DNA of 64,000 nt from Lactobacillus colini. GTDB taxonomy: Bacteria; Bacillota; Bacilli; Lactobacillales; Lactobacillaceae. The stretch is from contig NZ_JAGGLU010000003.1 of NCBI RefSeq assembly GCF_017874575.1, forward strand, positions 155,420 through 219,419, in the 5' to 3' direction. Shown here in pieces: positions 19,660 through 27,758 of this stretch. Each line of letters starts with the position of its first letter. The first letter of the stretch is position 1. The notes under the pieces are model-generated. The model ran no database searches, was not told the DNA's origin, and was given only the letters and a program-made list of their open reading frames with translations. The translations under genes were made by a program, and so were the position numbers.

Positions 19660-21552
19660 TTGAAAAATAATAAAAACCCACACGCAAGAGTATTAGTTTC
19701 ATTTGTATCAGCTGCCGCCTTGGGATTAGTTTTGCTTTCTAATCCTGCTAAGGCTGATGAAATTTCATCATCACAAACGCAAGTTAATACTACTCAAAAT
19801 AATAGTAATAATAGCACTAATAACAATCAAACAAGCACTAATTCAACTAATACTTCTAGTTCATCATCAACTAAAGATACGGTCACTGACACTGATCCAG
19901 CCAATAAAGATGAAGATAGTGACTTAGTAAATGAGGATGAAGAAGATATTTATACTCATAATTTGAAGTCTGTTCAAGATTCCGTTGCTAAGTTAGATAA
20001 GGCAAATAAGGCAGTTCAAGAAGCAAAAAAAGCAGCTAAAAACACTAAAAAAACTGCTAAATCCAACCAAAAGACTAAAGTTAATGAGAACTTTAATCGT
20101 CACATTACTTTTAAAGCTGTTGTAAAGAGAGCTGGAAATAAGAATTACAATATTTATTCTTCAATCAGCGAAAGCGGTAAGTTAGGCAAGAAGATTGCTA
20201 ATGGCCTTGACTATGCTAATAACCACTTAGAATCTACTGAAGTGTACCAAGGAACTAAGTATAGATACTGGCTATTATATGTTGATGGTGTCCGTACTGG
20301 CTGGGTAAATGAACGCTTCTTTGCTCGCAATCAGATTATGGTGCCTAAAGTTGTTAGCTTAGTTAAGAATCCTGATACTAGCTTTTACACTAGAAATGCT
20401 ATATCCTATGCAACAGATAAGTATGGTAACGTTGTTGGTAATTGGAATGTCAACGTTTCTACCCAGAATGTAGACACGACTAATCCAGGTACCAAAAAAG
20501 TTACCTACACTGTGGGTAAGGATGCTAAAGCTACCATAACTTTCAAAATTAGAAAAAGTGACAAGGAAGGTATCACTCAAGCTAATGCAACTGTTATGGC
20601 AGGGACTAACAGCCTAAAGAGTTGGAGTAAGCACTTCGGTCATTCGGAAAATTATGTTGACTATACTGCATATGCCCCAGAAACTGATATCCATACTTAC
20701 AAAACTAATGGTTTAACCTTTAATACTAAGTACTACCAACCATTGTACTTAAACCAAGAACCTGAATTAGATACACCACAAGTTAACGCAGTTGGACATA
20801 TTCCGGAAGGTACTGTCATGAGTGATGGTTGGCTATACACTAGCTTACTTGCTCATAGTAATTCAACTTCTGGTCATATCGTAGCTTACAATTTGAATAA
20901 GTTAACTGATCCATTCGATGCCCAGAAGCTTTCTGAAATGTCTAATAAAGAATTTACCTCTTATGTTAAGAATATGAAGGTAAGTCCATATGTTTATACT
21001 GGTCATGGTCAAGGTATGGGCGCTAGTGACAAGTACATTTATGTTGTTGCTAATGAACATGGACGCTATGATCCATCAGATTCTGAAACCCTGCTTCAAC
21101 TTAACAAAAGTGATTTGACCATCAATAAGATCTGGACATTTAAGGCATGGGTTGGCGATAGTAGCAATCCACGTTACTTCCACAATGCGGTAATTGTTGA
21201 TGATAATACTATGTATGCCTTATACCATAATACTAAGGATAAGACTTATGAGTATTGGATGTTTAAGCGTACAGGATCTAACTGGTATCCAACTGAAATT
21301 GGTGCAACTGGTGGCAATTTTGTATCTGATAATGCACCTGTGCAAGGATTTACCTATGATTCTAAGCACCAGAACTTCTACATTGCCTTTAATGACTTAA
21401 TCGTTAAGGTTGGCCGTGATGGTACATACAAGGGTGCTTATACATTTAATACCGGTCGTGAAATTGAAGGGATTTCTGTTTACAATAATCGTCTATATTT
21501 AAACTTAGCTCAAAGACCTGAATTATTAGAGAGTAGTCCATTAACTGATTAA
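19660..21552 (+). CDS. Secreted surface protein with GW/SH3-like module and propeller-like C-terminal region
   Basis: 630 residues, start TTG 19660 after GAGAGGA. The signal peptide (about residues 1-32) has a likely AKA-DE cleavage. Next come a Ser/Thr/Asn-rich, then acidic linker (about 33-92) and a lysine-rich helical stretch (about 95-140). A GW/SH3-like module (WLLYVDGVRTGWVNERFF, about 145-225) and an Ig-like segment (about 228-298) follow. The rest (about 300-630) has repeated motifs typical of beta-propellers (DKYIYVVANEHG, DDNTMYALYHN, QNFYIAFNDLIVKV, NNRLYLNLAQR). There is no LPXTG anchor, so retention probably depends on the GW module. The gene at 23059 is a paralogue. Function unknown. 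Confidence 0.8.
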   Translation: MKNNKNPHARVLVSFVSAAALGLVLLSNPAKADEISSSQTQVNTTQNNSNNSTNNNQTSTNSTNTSSSSSTKDTVTDTDPANKDEDSDLVNEDEEDIYTHNLKSVQDSVAKLDKANKAVQEAKKAAKNTKKTAKSNQKTKVNENFNRHITFKAVVKRAGNKNYNIYSSISESGKLGKKIANGLDYANNHLESTEVYQGTKYRYWLLYVDGVRTGWVNERFFARNQIMVPKVVSLVKNPDTSFYTRNAISYATDKYGNVVGNWNVNVSTQNVDTTNPGTKKVTYTVGKDAKATITFKIRKSDKEGITQANATVMAGTNSLKSWSKHFGHSENYVDYTAYAPETDIHTYKTNGLTFNTKYYQPLYLNQEPELDTPQVNAVGHIPEGTVMSDGWLYTSLLAHSNSTSGHIVAYNLNKLTDPFDAQKLSEMSNKEFTSYVKNMKVSPYVYTGHGQGMGASDKYIYVVANEHGRYDPSDSETLLQLNKSDLTINKIWTFKAWVGDSSNPRYFHNAVIVDDNTMYALYHNTKDKTYEYWMFKRTGSNWYPTEIGATGGNFVSDNAPVQGFTYDSKHQNFYIAFNDLIVKVGRDGTYKGAYTFNTGREIEGISVYNNRLYLNLAQRPELLESSPLTD

Positions 21553-21572
21553 CCACTGAAAGAGAAGAGGAG

Positions 21573-21598
21573 AAGAGAAGATCTTTTTCTCTTTTTTA
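21573..21598 (+). terminator. Terminator after the first secreted protein
   Basis: AAGAGAA and TTTCTCTT form a short stem, followed by a T run. Confidence 0.6.
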
Positions 21599-21662
21599 TT
21601 TTTTCCAATAAGTGATAAAATCGTATTCATACAAGGTCAATACATTTTAGGTTGAGGATGAG

Positions 21663-22073
21663 ATGAATAGAAGAAAGTTAGGCGAGCTTATTAGGCAAGA
21701 AGCTGTTATTCAATTAATAAAATATGGTGTGATTGGAATTTTAGGCTTAGTTGTAGATTTTGGCGTTTTTACAGTCTTGAGTGTTTTTTTACACTGGAAT
21801 GCAGAACTAGCAAATTTTATTTCTTCAACTGCTGGATTAATTAACAATTTCTTTTGGAATAGTTATACTAACTTTAAGGTTCATGATCACCTAATAAGAA
21901 GATTTGTTGAATATTATCTAATAGGTCAGATTACTACCTTATTTACAACAGTTTGCTTATTTATTTTTGTTGAGCAATTACATCAAGATAAGATTATCGT
22001 TAAGACTGTGGCTACTTTAGTAGCTACTTTGATTCAATTTGTTGTAAATAAAGTTATCACCTTTAAAAAATAA
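21663..22073 (+). CDS. GtrA-like (DPMS/flippase-type) membrane protein
   Basis: 136 residues with four hydrophobic segments and the family pattern KYGVIGILGLVVDFGVF...NFISSTAGLINNFFWNSYTNF and a C-terminal VNKVITFKK. GtrA-like proteins are thought to help flip polyprenyl-phosphate-linked sugars across the membrane. The glycosyltransferase gene follows 33 bases downstream, the usual GtrA/GtrB pairing. Both are flanked by secreted GW-module paralogues, which are candidate acceptors or co-functional products. Confidence 0.85.
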   Translation: MNRRKLGELIRQEAVIQLIKYGVIGILGLVVDFGVFTVLSVFLHWNAELANFISSTAGLINNFFWNSYTNFKVHDHLIRRFVEYYLIGQITTLFTTVCLFIFVEQLHQDKIIVKTVATLVATLIQFVVNKVITFKK

Positions 22074-22106
22074 CAAGATTGGTTTAAAAGATTAAAGAAG
22101 TGAATT

Positions 22107-23042
22107 ATGAAAAAACTAACAATTGTCGTACCTTGTTATAACGAAGAAGAATCGATACCTTTATTTTACAAAGCCGTACAAAAAGTGGTCCTTGAAGGTT
22201 TAAAGAGTGTCTTTGTTGAATATTGTTTTGTCAATGATGGTTCAGTTGATCGGACACTAGAAGAACTACGTAGCTTATACCAGAAGAATCCTGAGCATGT
22301 ACACTATATTTCGTTTTCTAGAAACTTTGGTAAAGAAGCTGCTCTATATGCAGGATTAGAAGCTGCAACAGGGGATTATGTAGTTGTTATGGATGTAGAC
22401 TTACAAGACCCGCCAGAATTTTTACCTAAAATGTACCAGATTTTACAATCGGGAGAATATGATTGCGTGGGCACTCGGCGTATCGACCGCGCTGGTGAAG
22501 CGAAGGTAAAGTCGTTTTTAAGTGGTGCGTTTTATAAGTTCATCAACAAGATTTCTAAAACTCAAATTGTTCCTGGTGCTCGTGATTATCGTATGATGAC
22601 TAGACAGATGGTTGATGCAGTGTTATCTCTGCATGAATATAACCGTTTTTCAAAAGGAATATTTAGTTGGGTAGGCTTTAAGACTAAGTATTTGGAATAT
22701 CATAATCGAGAGCGCGTTGCTGGTGAGAGTGATTGGAGCACCTGGCAGCTGTTTAAGTATGCTTTTGATGGTATATCTGATTTTTCTGAAGCACCACTGA
22801 ATTTAGCTGTTTGGTTAGGGATGGTGTCGTTTGTCTTAGCAATTGTTGGATTAATTACAGTTGTTGTACGCCACTTTATCTATCCTAATTCGTCTGTCTT
22901 TGGCTGGGCTTCGTTAGTATGTATTATTTTATTAATTGGTGGGGTACAATTACTATGTTTGGGTATTATTGGTCGCTATATTGGTAAAATATTCTTACAA
23001 GTAAAGCATCGCCCTGTTTACTTAATTAAAGAAAAAAGATAA
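22107..23042 (+). CDS. GtrB-like polyprenyl-phosphate glycosyltransferase (GT2)
   Basis: 311 residues. The N-terminal GT2 fold starts VVPCYNEEESIP, and the catalytic acidic motif is VVMDVDLQDPPEF near residue 95. The DPM1/GtrB family block RDYRMMTRQMVDAV near residue 160 is followed by two C-terminal transmembrane helices (about 230-255 and 265-290). Members move one sugar from a nucleotide donor to undecaprenyl phosphate at the inner face. No GT-C transferase that would complete a three-component glycosylation system is in the window. The donor sugar cannot be told. Confidence 0.88.
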   Translation: MKKLTIVVPCYNEEESIPLFYKAVQKVVLEGLKSVFVEYCFVNDGSVDRTLEELRSLYQKNPEHVHYISFSRNFGKEAALYAGLEAATGDYVVVMDVDLQDPPEFLPKMYQILQSGEYDCVGTRRIDRAGEAKVKSFLSGAFYKFINKISKTQIVPGARDYRMMTRQMVDAVLSLHEYNRFSKGIFSWVGFKTKYLEYHNRERVAGESDWSTWQLFKYAFDGISDFSEAPLNLAVWLGMVSFVLAIVGLITVVVRHFIYPNSSVFGWASLVCIILLIGGVQLLCLGIIGRYIGKIFLQVKHRPVYLIKEKR

Positions 23043-23058
23043 TTTTTGAGGAGAAAAA

Positions 23059-24573
23059 ATGAAAAAGTCATTCAAACTTGCTTTATTGACATTTATTCTA
23101 TTAGCTAGCGGAATTAGTATTGAAGGTGTTAAAGCTAACTCTGTAAATGCTAAAACTTACTCGAAGGCTGTTACTAAAATTGCAGGCAGTAAAAATTATT
23201 CAATTTATCATAGAGTTTCAAGCAAGGGACCGGCAGGTAAGTTTACATCTACTAAGTATTTTAAATATGGGCAAATACAATCCAAAAAATATATTTCAAC
23301 TAAAAAGGGAACATATTGGGATATTTATGTTGATGGCAGACATGTCGGTTGGGTAAATCAGAATTTCTTTGCTAGAGATAAAATATCTGTCGCTGGTGAC
23401 GTGTCATTAGTAAATAATGCTGAATATAGCTTCAATACTAAAGATGCAATTAACTATGTGACTGATAGCAAGGGAACGGCTATCGATCTTAATAAAGTTA
23501 GTGTGGATCATGCTTATATTAATTCTGGAAAAGCTGGCGTTACTAAAGTAAATTATTCTTACAAAAAAGCCCACGCTTTGGTAAATGTTACTGTTAGAAA
23601 TAATCCAGCCGAAGCGGAAAATTTGGCTACTTTGAGTCCACAAAAGGGGTTTAAGCTAGCTACTGGCTGGAAAGGTAGTTCTAAGGGATCTTCTACTAAT
23701 TGGAATGCTGTCCATCACTATACTTCAGAAACTCGCCCTAATACTATTAAAGGATCGAATGGCTTAATCTTGAAGACTCGCTTGTATCAACCACGTTTTG
23801 TGAGTTTAAGTTATGGTCAAGCAGCTGATGCGATGGGACAGGTTGGTGTAATTCCAGAAGGTATTACGGTTAACGATAATATTTTTGCAGCTTCAATGTA
23901 TTCAAGTAGCAATGATGATCACGGACATATTGTTTCCTATAACTTGAATCATATTAAGAGTAAGACCGCTGCTCAGAATTTAACTACGATGAAATGGAGC
24001 ACTTTTAAGTCTTATGCAAAGCATATTAAGGTAAGCCCATATATTAAGTTAGGACATGGTCAAGCTTTAGGCTCAAGTCAAGATTATATCTATGTAATGG
24101 CTAATAACAATAAGTATTCTAATGGTCCACAATCAGAAGAAATCCTTCAAATTAGAAAAAGTGATATGCAGATCAATAAGATTTGGACTTTTAGGATAGC
24201 AACTAATCGCTATATCCATAACGCAACCTTCGTGGGAGATAATACCATGTATGCCTTATTCCACAATGGTGCCCATGGCTACTATGAATACTGGAAGTTA
24301 ACTAGAAGTGGCGATGAATGGCATGCTCAAGAAGTAGGCGCTACTCAAGGTAATTTTGTATCTAATTCACCAGTTCAAGGATTTGCTTACGGTAATGGTA
24401 ACTTCTACATCGGATTTAATGACCATATATTTAAGGTATCAGAGAATGGTCAAGCTAAGGCACATTACAAGTTCAATACTCGTCGTGAACTAGAGGGTAT
24501 GTCAGTTAATGGTTCGCAGCTCTATGTAGAGTTTGCTCAGAGATCAGAGTTAACAGTTGGCAAGGCCGATTAA
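23059..24573 (+). CDS. Secreted protein, paralogue of the 19660 gene, with GW/SH3-like module
   Basis: 504 residues, ATG 23059 after GAGGAG. A signal peptide (about 1-31) is followed almost at once by the GW/SH3-like module (YWDIYVDGRHVGWVNQNFFARD). An Ig-like segment and the same C-terminal propeller-like region follow (DYIYVMANNNK, DNTMYALFHNG, NFYIGFNDHIFKV, QLYVEFAQRSEL). It lacks the low-complexity linker and helical stretch of its paralogue. It starts 16 bases after the glycosyltransferase gene and is likely co-transcribed with it. No wall-anchor motif. Function unknown. Confidence 0.8.
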   Translation: MKKSFKLALLTFILLASGISIEGVKANSVNAKTYSKAVTKIAGSKNYSIYHRVSSKGPAGKFTSTKYFKYGQIQSKKYISTKKGTYWDIYVDGRHVGWVNQNFFARDKISVAGDVSLVNNAEYSFNTKDAINYVTDSKGTAIDLNKVSVDHAYINSGKAGVTKVNYSYKKAHALVNVTVRNNPAEAENLATLSPQKGFKLATGWKGSSKGSSTNWNAVHHYTSETRPNTIKGSNGLILKTRLYQPRFVSLSYGQAADAMGQVGVIPEGITVNDNIFAASMYSSSNDDHGHIVSYNLNHIKSKTAAQNLTTMKWSTFKSYAKHIKVSPYIKLGHGQALGSSQDYIYVMANNNKYSNGPQSEEILQIRKSDMQINKIWTFRIATNRYIHNATFVGDNTMYALFHNGAHGYYEYWKLTRSGDEWHAQEVGATQGNFVSNSPVQGFAYGNGNFYIGFNDHIFKVSENGQAKAHYKFNTRRELEGMSVNGSQLYVEFAQRSELTVGKAD

Positions 24574-24595
24574 TTGAATAATTATTAATGTAAAA

Positions 24596-24634
24596 AAATC
24601 CACTCTAGAGAATTGTTATCTAGAGTGGATTTTC
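24596..24634 (+). terminator. Terminator after the second secreted protein
   Basis: AATCCACTCTAGA / TCTAGAGTGGATT-type stem around a short loop, followed by T residues; it closes the glycosyltransferase/secreted-protein unit. Confidence 0.8.
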
Positions 24635-24649
24635 ATTTAATGAAGTTTA

Positions 24650-24721
24650 TGACTCCCCTGAGAGTCGAACTCAGATTTTAAGAACCGGAATCTTACGTGC
24701 GATCCATTACACTAAGGAGTC
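24650..24721 (-). tRNA. tRNA-Arg (anticodon CCG)
   Basis: Read on the minus strand: seven-pair acceptor GACTCCT/GGGAGTC and anticodon stem TAAGA/TCTTA. The loop TTCCGGT gives anticodon CCG, and the T arm CTGAG-TTCGACT-CTCAG is perfect. The discriminator is A, with no encoded CCA. It reads the rare CGG codon. It lies alone between the surface module and the citrate locus, oriented opposite to its neighbours. Confidence 0.93.
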
Positions 24722-24809
24722 AATATACTAATGATTATAACAAATTATTGTGAAAGTACCAAAGAATAATTTCGTCAATAAAAATAATTATAAAGTTTAT
24801 TTTTTGATA

Positions 24810-24838
24810 TTGAAAATGTGAAAACGCTTTTGTATAAT
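24810..24838 (+). promoter_or_regulatory. Promoter with cre-like box, Ldh2/malate dehydrogenase-family gene
   Basis: TTGAAA (24810-24815), 17 bases, TATAAT (24833-24838). Within the spacer, TGAAAACGCTTTTG (24819-24832) matches 12 of 14 positions of the CcpA cre consensus TGWAARCGYTWNCW. Confidence 0.65.
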
Positions 24839-24885
24839 GCAAATTGTGAGAAGAAGGACAAGTTGTTTTGAATGGAGAAAGAAAA

Positions 24886-26022
24886 ATGACAGATAGCAAA
24901 AAAGTAAAATTCTCGTATGAAACTCTCTACAACTTGTGCATGGATGCATTTCAGAAATTTGGTTTCACTAAAGAAAAGGCAGAAACCATTACTGATGTCT
25001 TATTAACTGCTGACCTATATGGTATTCAAAGCCATGGTATGCAGAGAATGGTACGTTACTATAAAGGTATTCAAAAGGGTACCATGAAAGTTGATGCTGA
25101 ACCGGAAGTGGTCTTTGAAACACCAACTACAGCAGTCGTTGATGGTCATGAAGGCATGGGTCAGTTGAATGGTGTCTTTGCGATGAACTTAGCTATCAAG
25201 AAGGCTAAAGAGACTGGTGTGGGTATTGTTTCAGTTAAGAATTCTAACCACTATGGTATTGCTGGTTACTATGCTAAGATGGCTGCTGAGCAAGGGATGC
25301 TTGGATTTTCATCAACTAATAGTGAAGCAATTATGGTGCCTACATATGCCAAGAAGGCAATGATTGGATCTAACCCACAAGCTTGGTGTGTGCCAGCTGA
25401 TCCATATGATTTCTTATTTGATGCTTCAACGACAGTTGTAACACGCGGTAAGTTAGAAATGTATAATAAGCTAGGTAAGCCACTTCCAGATGGTTGGGCA
25501 CTTGACAAGGATGGTAAGCCATCTAATGATGCAAGTGATGTCTTATCCAATATTGCAGCCCACCGTGGTGGTGGAATTATGCCGCTAGGTGGTAATACTG
25601 AAACCTTAGGTTCACATAAAGGCTACGGCAATGGTATGGTTGCTGAAATTTTTGCATCAATTCTTTCCCAAGGTATGACCAGCAACAATACTATGAAAGA
25701 TAATAAATCAGGTATTTGTCATGGCTTTATGGCTATTAATCTGGCTAACTTTGGTGATACTGAAGCAATTAAGAAGCATTTTTCAGAATATTTGCAAGAA
25801 TTACGTGACGCACCTAAGGCTGAAGGACAAGCTCGCATTTATACACATGGTGAAAAGGAAATGCTTGCCCTTAAGGACCGCAAAGAAAATGGTATCCCAG
25901 TAATTGACAAGACGATGACTGAAGTTAAGGATCTATGTGATTACTTAGATCTTGACTTTAGTAAATACTTTGGCGACTATGTGCCACCGAAGGCTGGCGA
26001 TATGTTTAGTGGCAATTACTAA
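24886..26022 (+). CDS. Ldh2/malate dehydrogenase-family oxidoreductase
   Basis: 378 residues, NAD(P)-dependent 2-oxoacid reductase family (malate, L-lactate, sulfolactate or ureidoglycolate dehydrogenases), not the Rossmann-type malate or lactate dehydrogenases. ATG 24886 follows GGAGAAAG; the earlier TTG 24868 lacks support. Family motifs are GIQSHGMQRMVRYY near residue 46 (catalytic His) and VSVKNSNHYGIAGYYAKMA near residue 112. Placed first in the citrate locus with a cre-like promoter, it could reduce oxaloacetate from citrate lyase to malate. That substrate is inferred from context. Confidence 0.85.
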   Translation: MTDSKKVKFSYETLYNLCMDAFQKFGFTKEKAETITDVLLTADLYGIQSHGMQRMVRYYKGIQKGTMKVDAEPEVVFETPTTAVVDGHEGMGQLNGVFAMNLAIKKAKETGVGIVSVKNSNHYGIAGYYAKMAAEQGMLGFSSTNSEAIMVPTYAKKAMIGSNPQAWCVPADPYDFLFDASTTVVTRGKLEMYNKLGKPLPDGWALDKDGKPSNDASDVLSNIAAHRGGGIMPLGGNTETLGSHKGYGNGMVAEIFASILSQGMTSNNTMKDNKSGICHGFMAINLANFGDTEAIKKHFSEYLQELRDAPKAEGQARIYTHGEKEMLALKDRKENGIPVIDKTMTEVKDLCDYLDLDFSKYFGDYVPPKAGDMFSGNY

Positions 26023-26035
26023 AATAATTAATTTT

Positions 26036-26066
26036 AAAAGGCTTGGATCAAGGTCCGAGCCTTTTC
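26036..26066 (+). terminator. Terminator after the malate dehydrogenase-like gene
   Basis: AAAGGCTTGGA / TCCGAGCCTTT stem (one G-T pair), six-base loop, T run. Confidence 0.85.
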
Positions 26067-26102
26067 TTATGCGTTATAATAAGTTGAAATGAGGAGGAAA
26101 TT

Positions 26103-26894
26103 ATGGAATTCAGGACAAATGATAACGTAAGAATACACTTTACTGATACAGCCGAAGTTGAAAAGCAGGCAATTATTTTTATTCCAGGAATTGGAGGATC
26201 TGGCAGATTATTTGATCGAGCTGTTGAATTGTTTAAGGATCAGTATCGAGTAATTGTAATGGATCCACGTAATCAAGGCGGCTCTGAACGTACCTTTAAG
26301 GGACAGACTATTGCTCGTCATGGAATGGATTTAGCTGAATTGATTAGTCACTTAAATTTAGATCGGGTAATTTTAGTTGGTAATTCTATGGGTGCAGGAA
26401 TTATGTGGTCCTATTTGTCACTTTTTACTGATAATCAGGTGGCAGCAATGGTTGACTTAGACCAATCTCCTAAGATGGTTAAGGATGATACTTGGACATA
26501 TGGTTTTAAAGATTTGACTTGGGACTTGTATCCAGAATATTTAAGACTCGATATGGGAAGAGCATACTATCATCCAATTGCCTCAGAACTAAAAAAGGCT
26601 GCTAAAGATGATTATATGAAGCACCCATATATAGCAGAAGATAACTTTGACTTATTGCGTAACCATGCCGAACATGATTGGCGGGAGCTGTTGAGTACTT
26701 TAACAATTCCTGTCCTAATTTTAGCGGGTGAGAAGTCACCATACTTTAATCCGGACTTTGCCGATAAGGTAGCAGATTTGAGTGACAATATTTTTGCTCA
26801 GGTTATTCCAGACTGTGGTCATATTATTCAAGCTGAGCAACCTGAGTTGATGCATGAAGCGATTATTAACTTTCTAACAAAACAGAATATTTAA
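26103..26894 (+). CDS. Alpha/beta hydrolase
   Basis: 263 residues of alpha/beta-hydrolase fold. The oxyanion region is FIPGIGGSGRLFD, the nucleophile elbow VGNSMGAG (Ser near residue 98), the acid probably lies in ILAGEKSPYFNPDF, and the catalytic His in DCGHIIQAEQPE. It starts at ATG 26103 after GAGGAGG. It has its own terminators on both sides and no cre-like box, so it may not be part of citrate metabolism although it lies inside the locus. The substrate cannot be predicted. Confidence 0.85.
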   Translation: MEFRTNDNVRIHFTDTAEVEKQAIIFIPGIGGSGRLFDRAVELFKDQYRVIVMDPRNQGGSERTFKGQTIARHGMDLAELISHLNLDRVILVGNSMGAGIMWSYLSLFTDNQVAAMVDLDQSPKMVKDDTWTYGFKDLTWDLYPEYLRLDMGRAYYHPIASELKKAAKDDYMKHPYIAEDNFDLLRNHAEHDWRELLSTLTIPVLILAGEKSPYFNPDFADKVADLSDNIFAQVIPDCGHIIQAEQPELMHEAIINFLTKQNI

Positions 26895-26898
26895 TTGT

Positions 26899-26936
26899 AA
26901 GAGGCCGCTTTTTAGAATTGGAAGCAGCCTCTTATT
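26899..26936 (+). terminator. Terminator after the alpha/beta hydrolase
   Basis: GAGGC-C-GCTT / GAAGC-A-GCCTC imperfect stem with a loop of about ten bases, followed by a short T-rich stretch. Confidence 0.6.
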
Positions 26937-26978
26937 CATTTTAAAAATTTTAAAAAATCACTTATTTTTAAAAAAATA

Positions 26979-27007
26979 TTGAATTTTTGAAAGCGATTAC
27001 GTATAAT
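26979..27007 (+). promoter_or_regulatory. Promoter with cre-like box, rraA-like/citT-like unit
   Basis: TTGAAT (26979-26984), 17 bases, TATAAT (27002-27007). TGAAAGCGATTACG (26988-27001) fills the end of the spacer and matches 12 of 14 cre consensus positions. Confidence 0.68.
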
Positions 27008-27047
27008 AATCGTGTAGAAAGGTATTGTTTAAAATTGAGGTGAGAGA

Positions 27048-27746
27048 ATGCCAGTAGGAAAGAGAATTTATCTTAAACGTCAAATGCCTGACCCAGAAGT
27101 GGTTAAGGCTTATCGAGAGTTACCAGCATCGAATGTTGCTGACTGCATGGAGCGTAATTCAGCAATGAATCCACGTATTAAGTTAATGTCTAGTCCTAAG
27201 CAAGAGATGTCTGGTCCTGCATTTACAGTTCACACTAGAGCAGGTGATAACTTAGCTATCTATGCTGCACTACGCTATGCACATGAAGGTGATGTGGTTG
27301 TTATCAATGATGAAGGAGATACTACCAGATCATTGATTGGTGAAGTTATGATGTCGTACTTACGTGATCAAAAGAAGATTGCAGGAATTGTAGTGGATGG
27401 GCCAATTCGTGATATTGATAATTTGCAGAACTGGGACTTGCCTATCTATGCAACAAGTACTACTCCAGGCGGTCCTTACAAGGAAGGTCCTGGTGAACTT
27501 AATGTGCCAATCGCTTGTGGGAATATCAATGTTAATCCAGGAGATATTATTCTAGGTGATCCAGATGGAGTAATCTGCATTCCACGTCAAGATGCTGCTG
27601 AGATCTTGCCTAGAGCACAAGAATTTCACAAGCAAGATGACGCTAAGGCAGTCGCATTTAGTCAAGGTAAGGTTGACCTATCTTGGGTTGACGAGAGCCT
27701 GAAGGAAAAGGGCTTTGATATAATTAATGATTACTACGGTAATTAA
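27048..27746 (+). CDS. RraA-family protein, candidate oxaloacetate decarboxylase / HMG aldolase
   Basis: 232 residues of the RraA/MenG-like fold. The family core GIVVDGPIRDIDNLQNWDLPIYA is near residues 108-131, with the RD pair that binds substrate and metal in the HMG/CHA aldolases. Some of these aldolases also decarboxylate oxaloacetate. The RDIDN stretch has Asn, not Asp/Glu, three places after RD, so activity is not certain. The transporter gene follows after 12 bases and the citrate lyase genes lie downstream. In this setting oxaloacetate to pyruvate is the most attractive reaction. It is not the classical RNase E inhibitor by context. Confidence 0.8.
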   Translation: MPVGKRIYLKRQMPDPEVVKAYRELPASNVADCMERNSAMNPRIKLMSSPKQEMSGPAFTVHTRAGDNLAIYAALRYAHEGDVVVINDEGDTTRSLIGEVMMSYLRDQKKIAGIVVDGPIRDIDNLQNWDLPIYATSTTPGGPYKEGPGELNVPIACGNINVNPGDIILGDPDGVICIPRQDAAEILPRAQEFHKQDDAKAVAFSQGKVDLSWVDESLKEKGFDIINDYYGN

Positions 27747-27758
27747 TGGTAATTTTCA

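Noticed and set aside
24650..24721. tRNA-Arg as an attachment site of an integrated element
   Set aside because: No integrase, excisionase or repeated tRNA 3' end was seen on either side.
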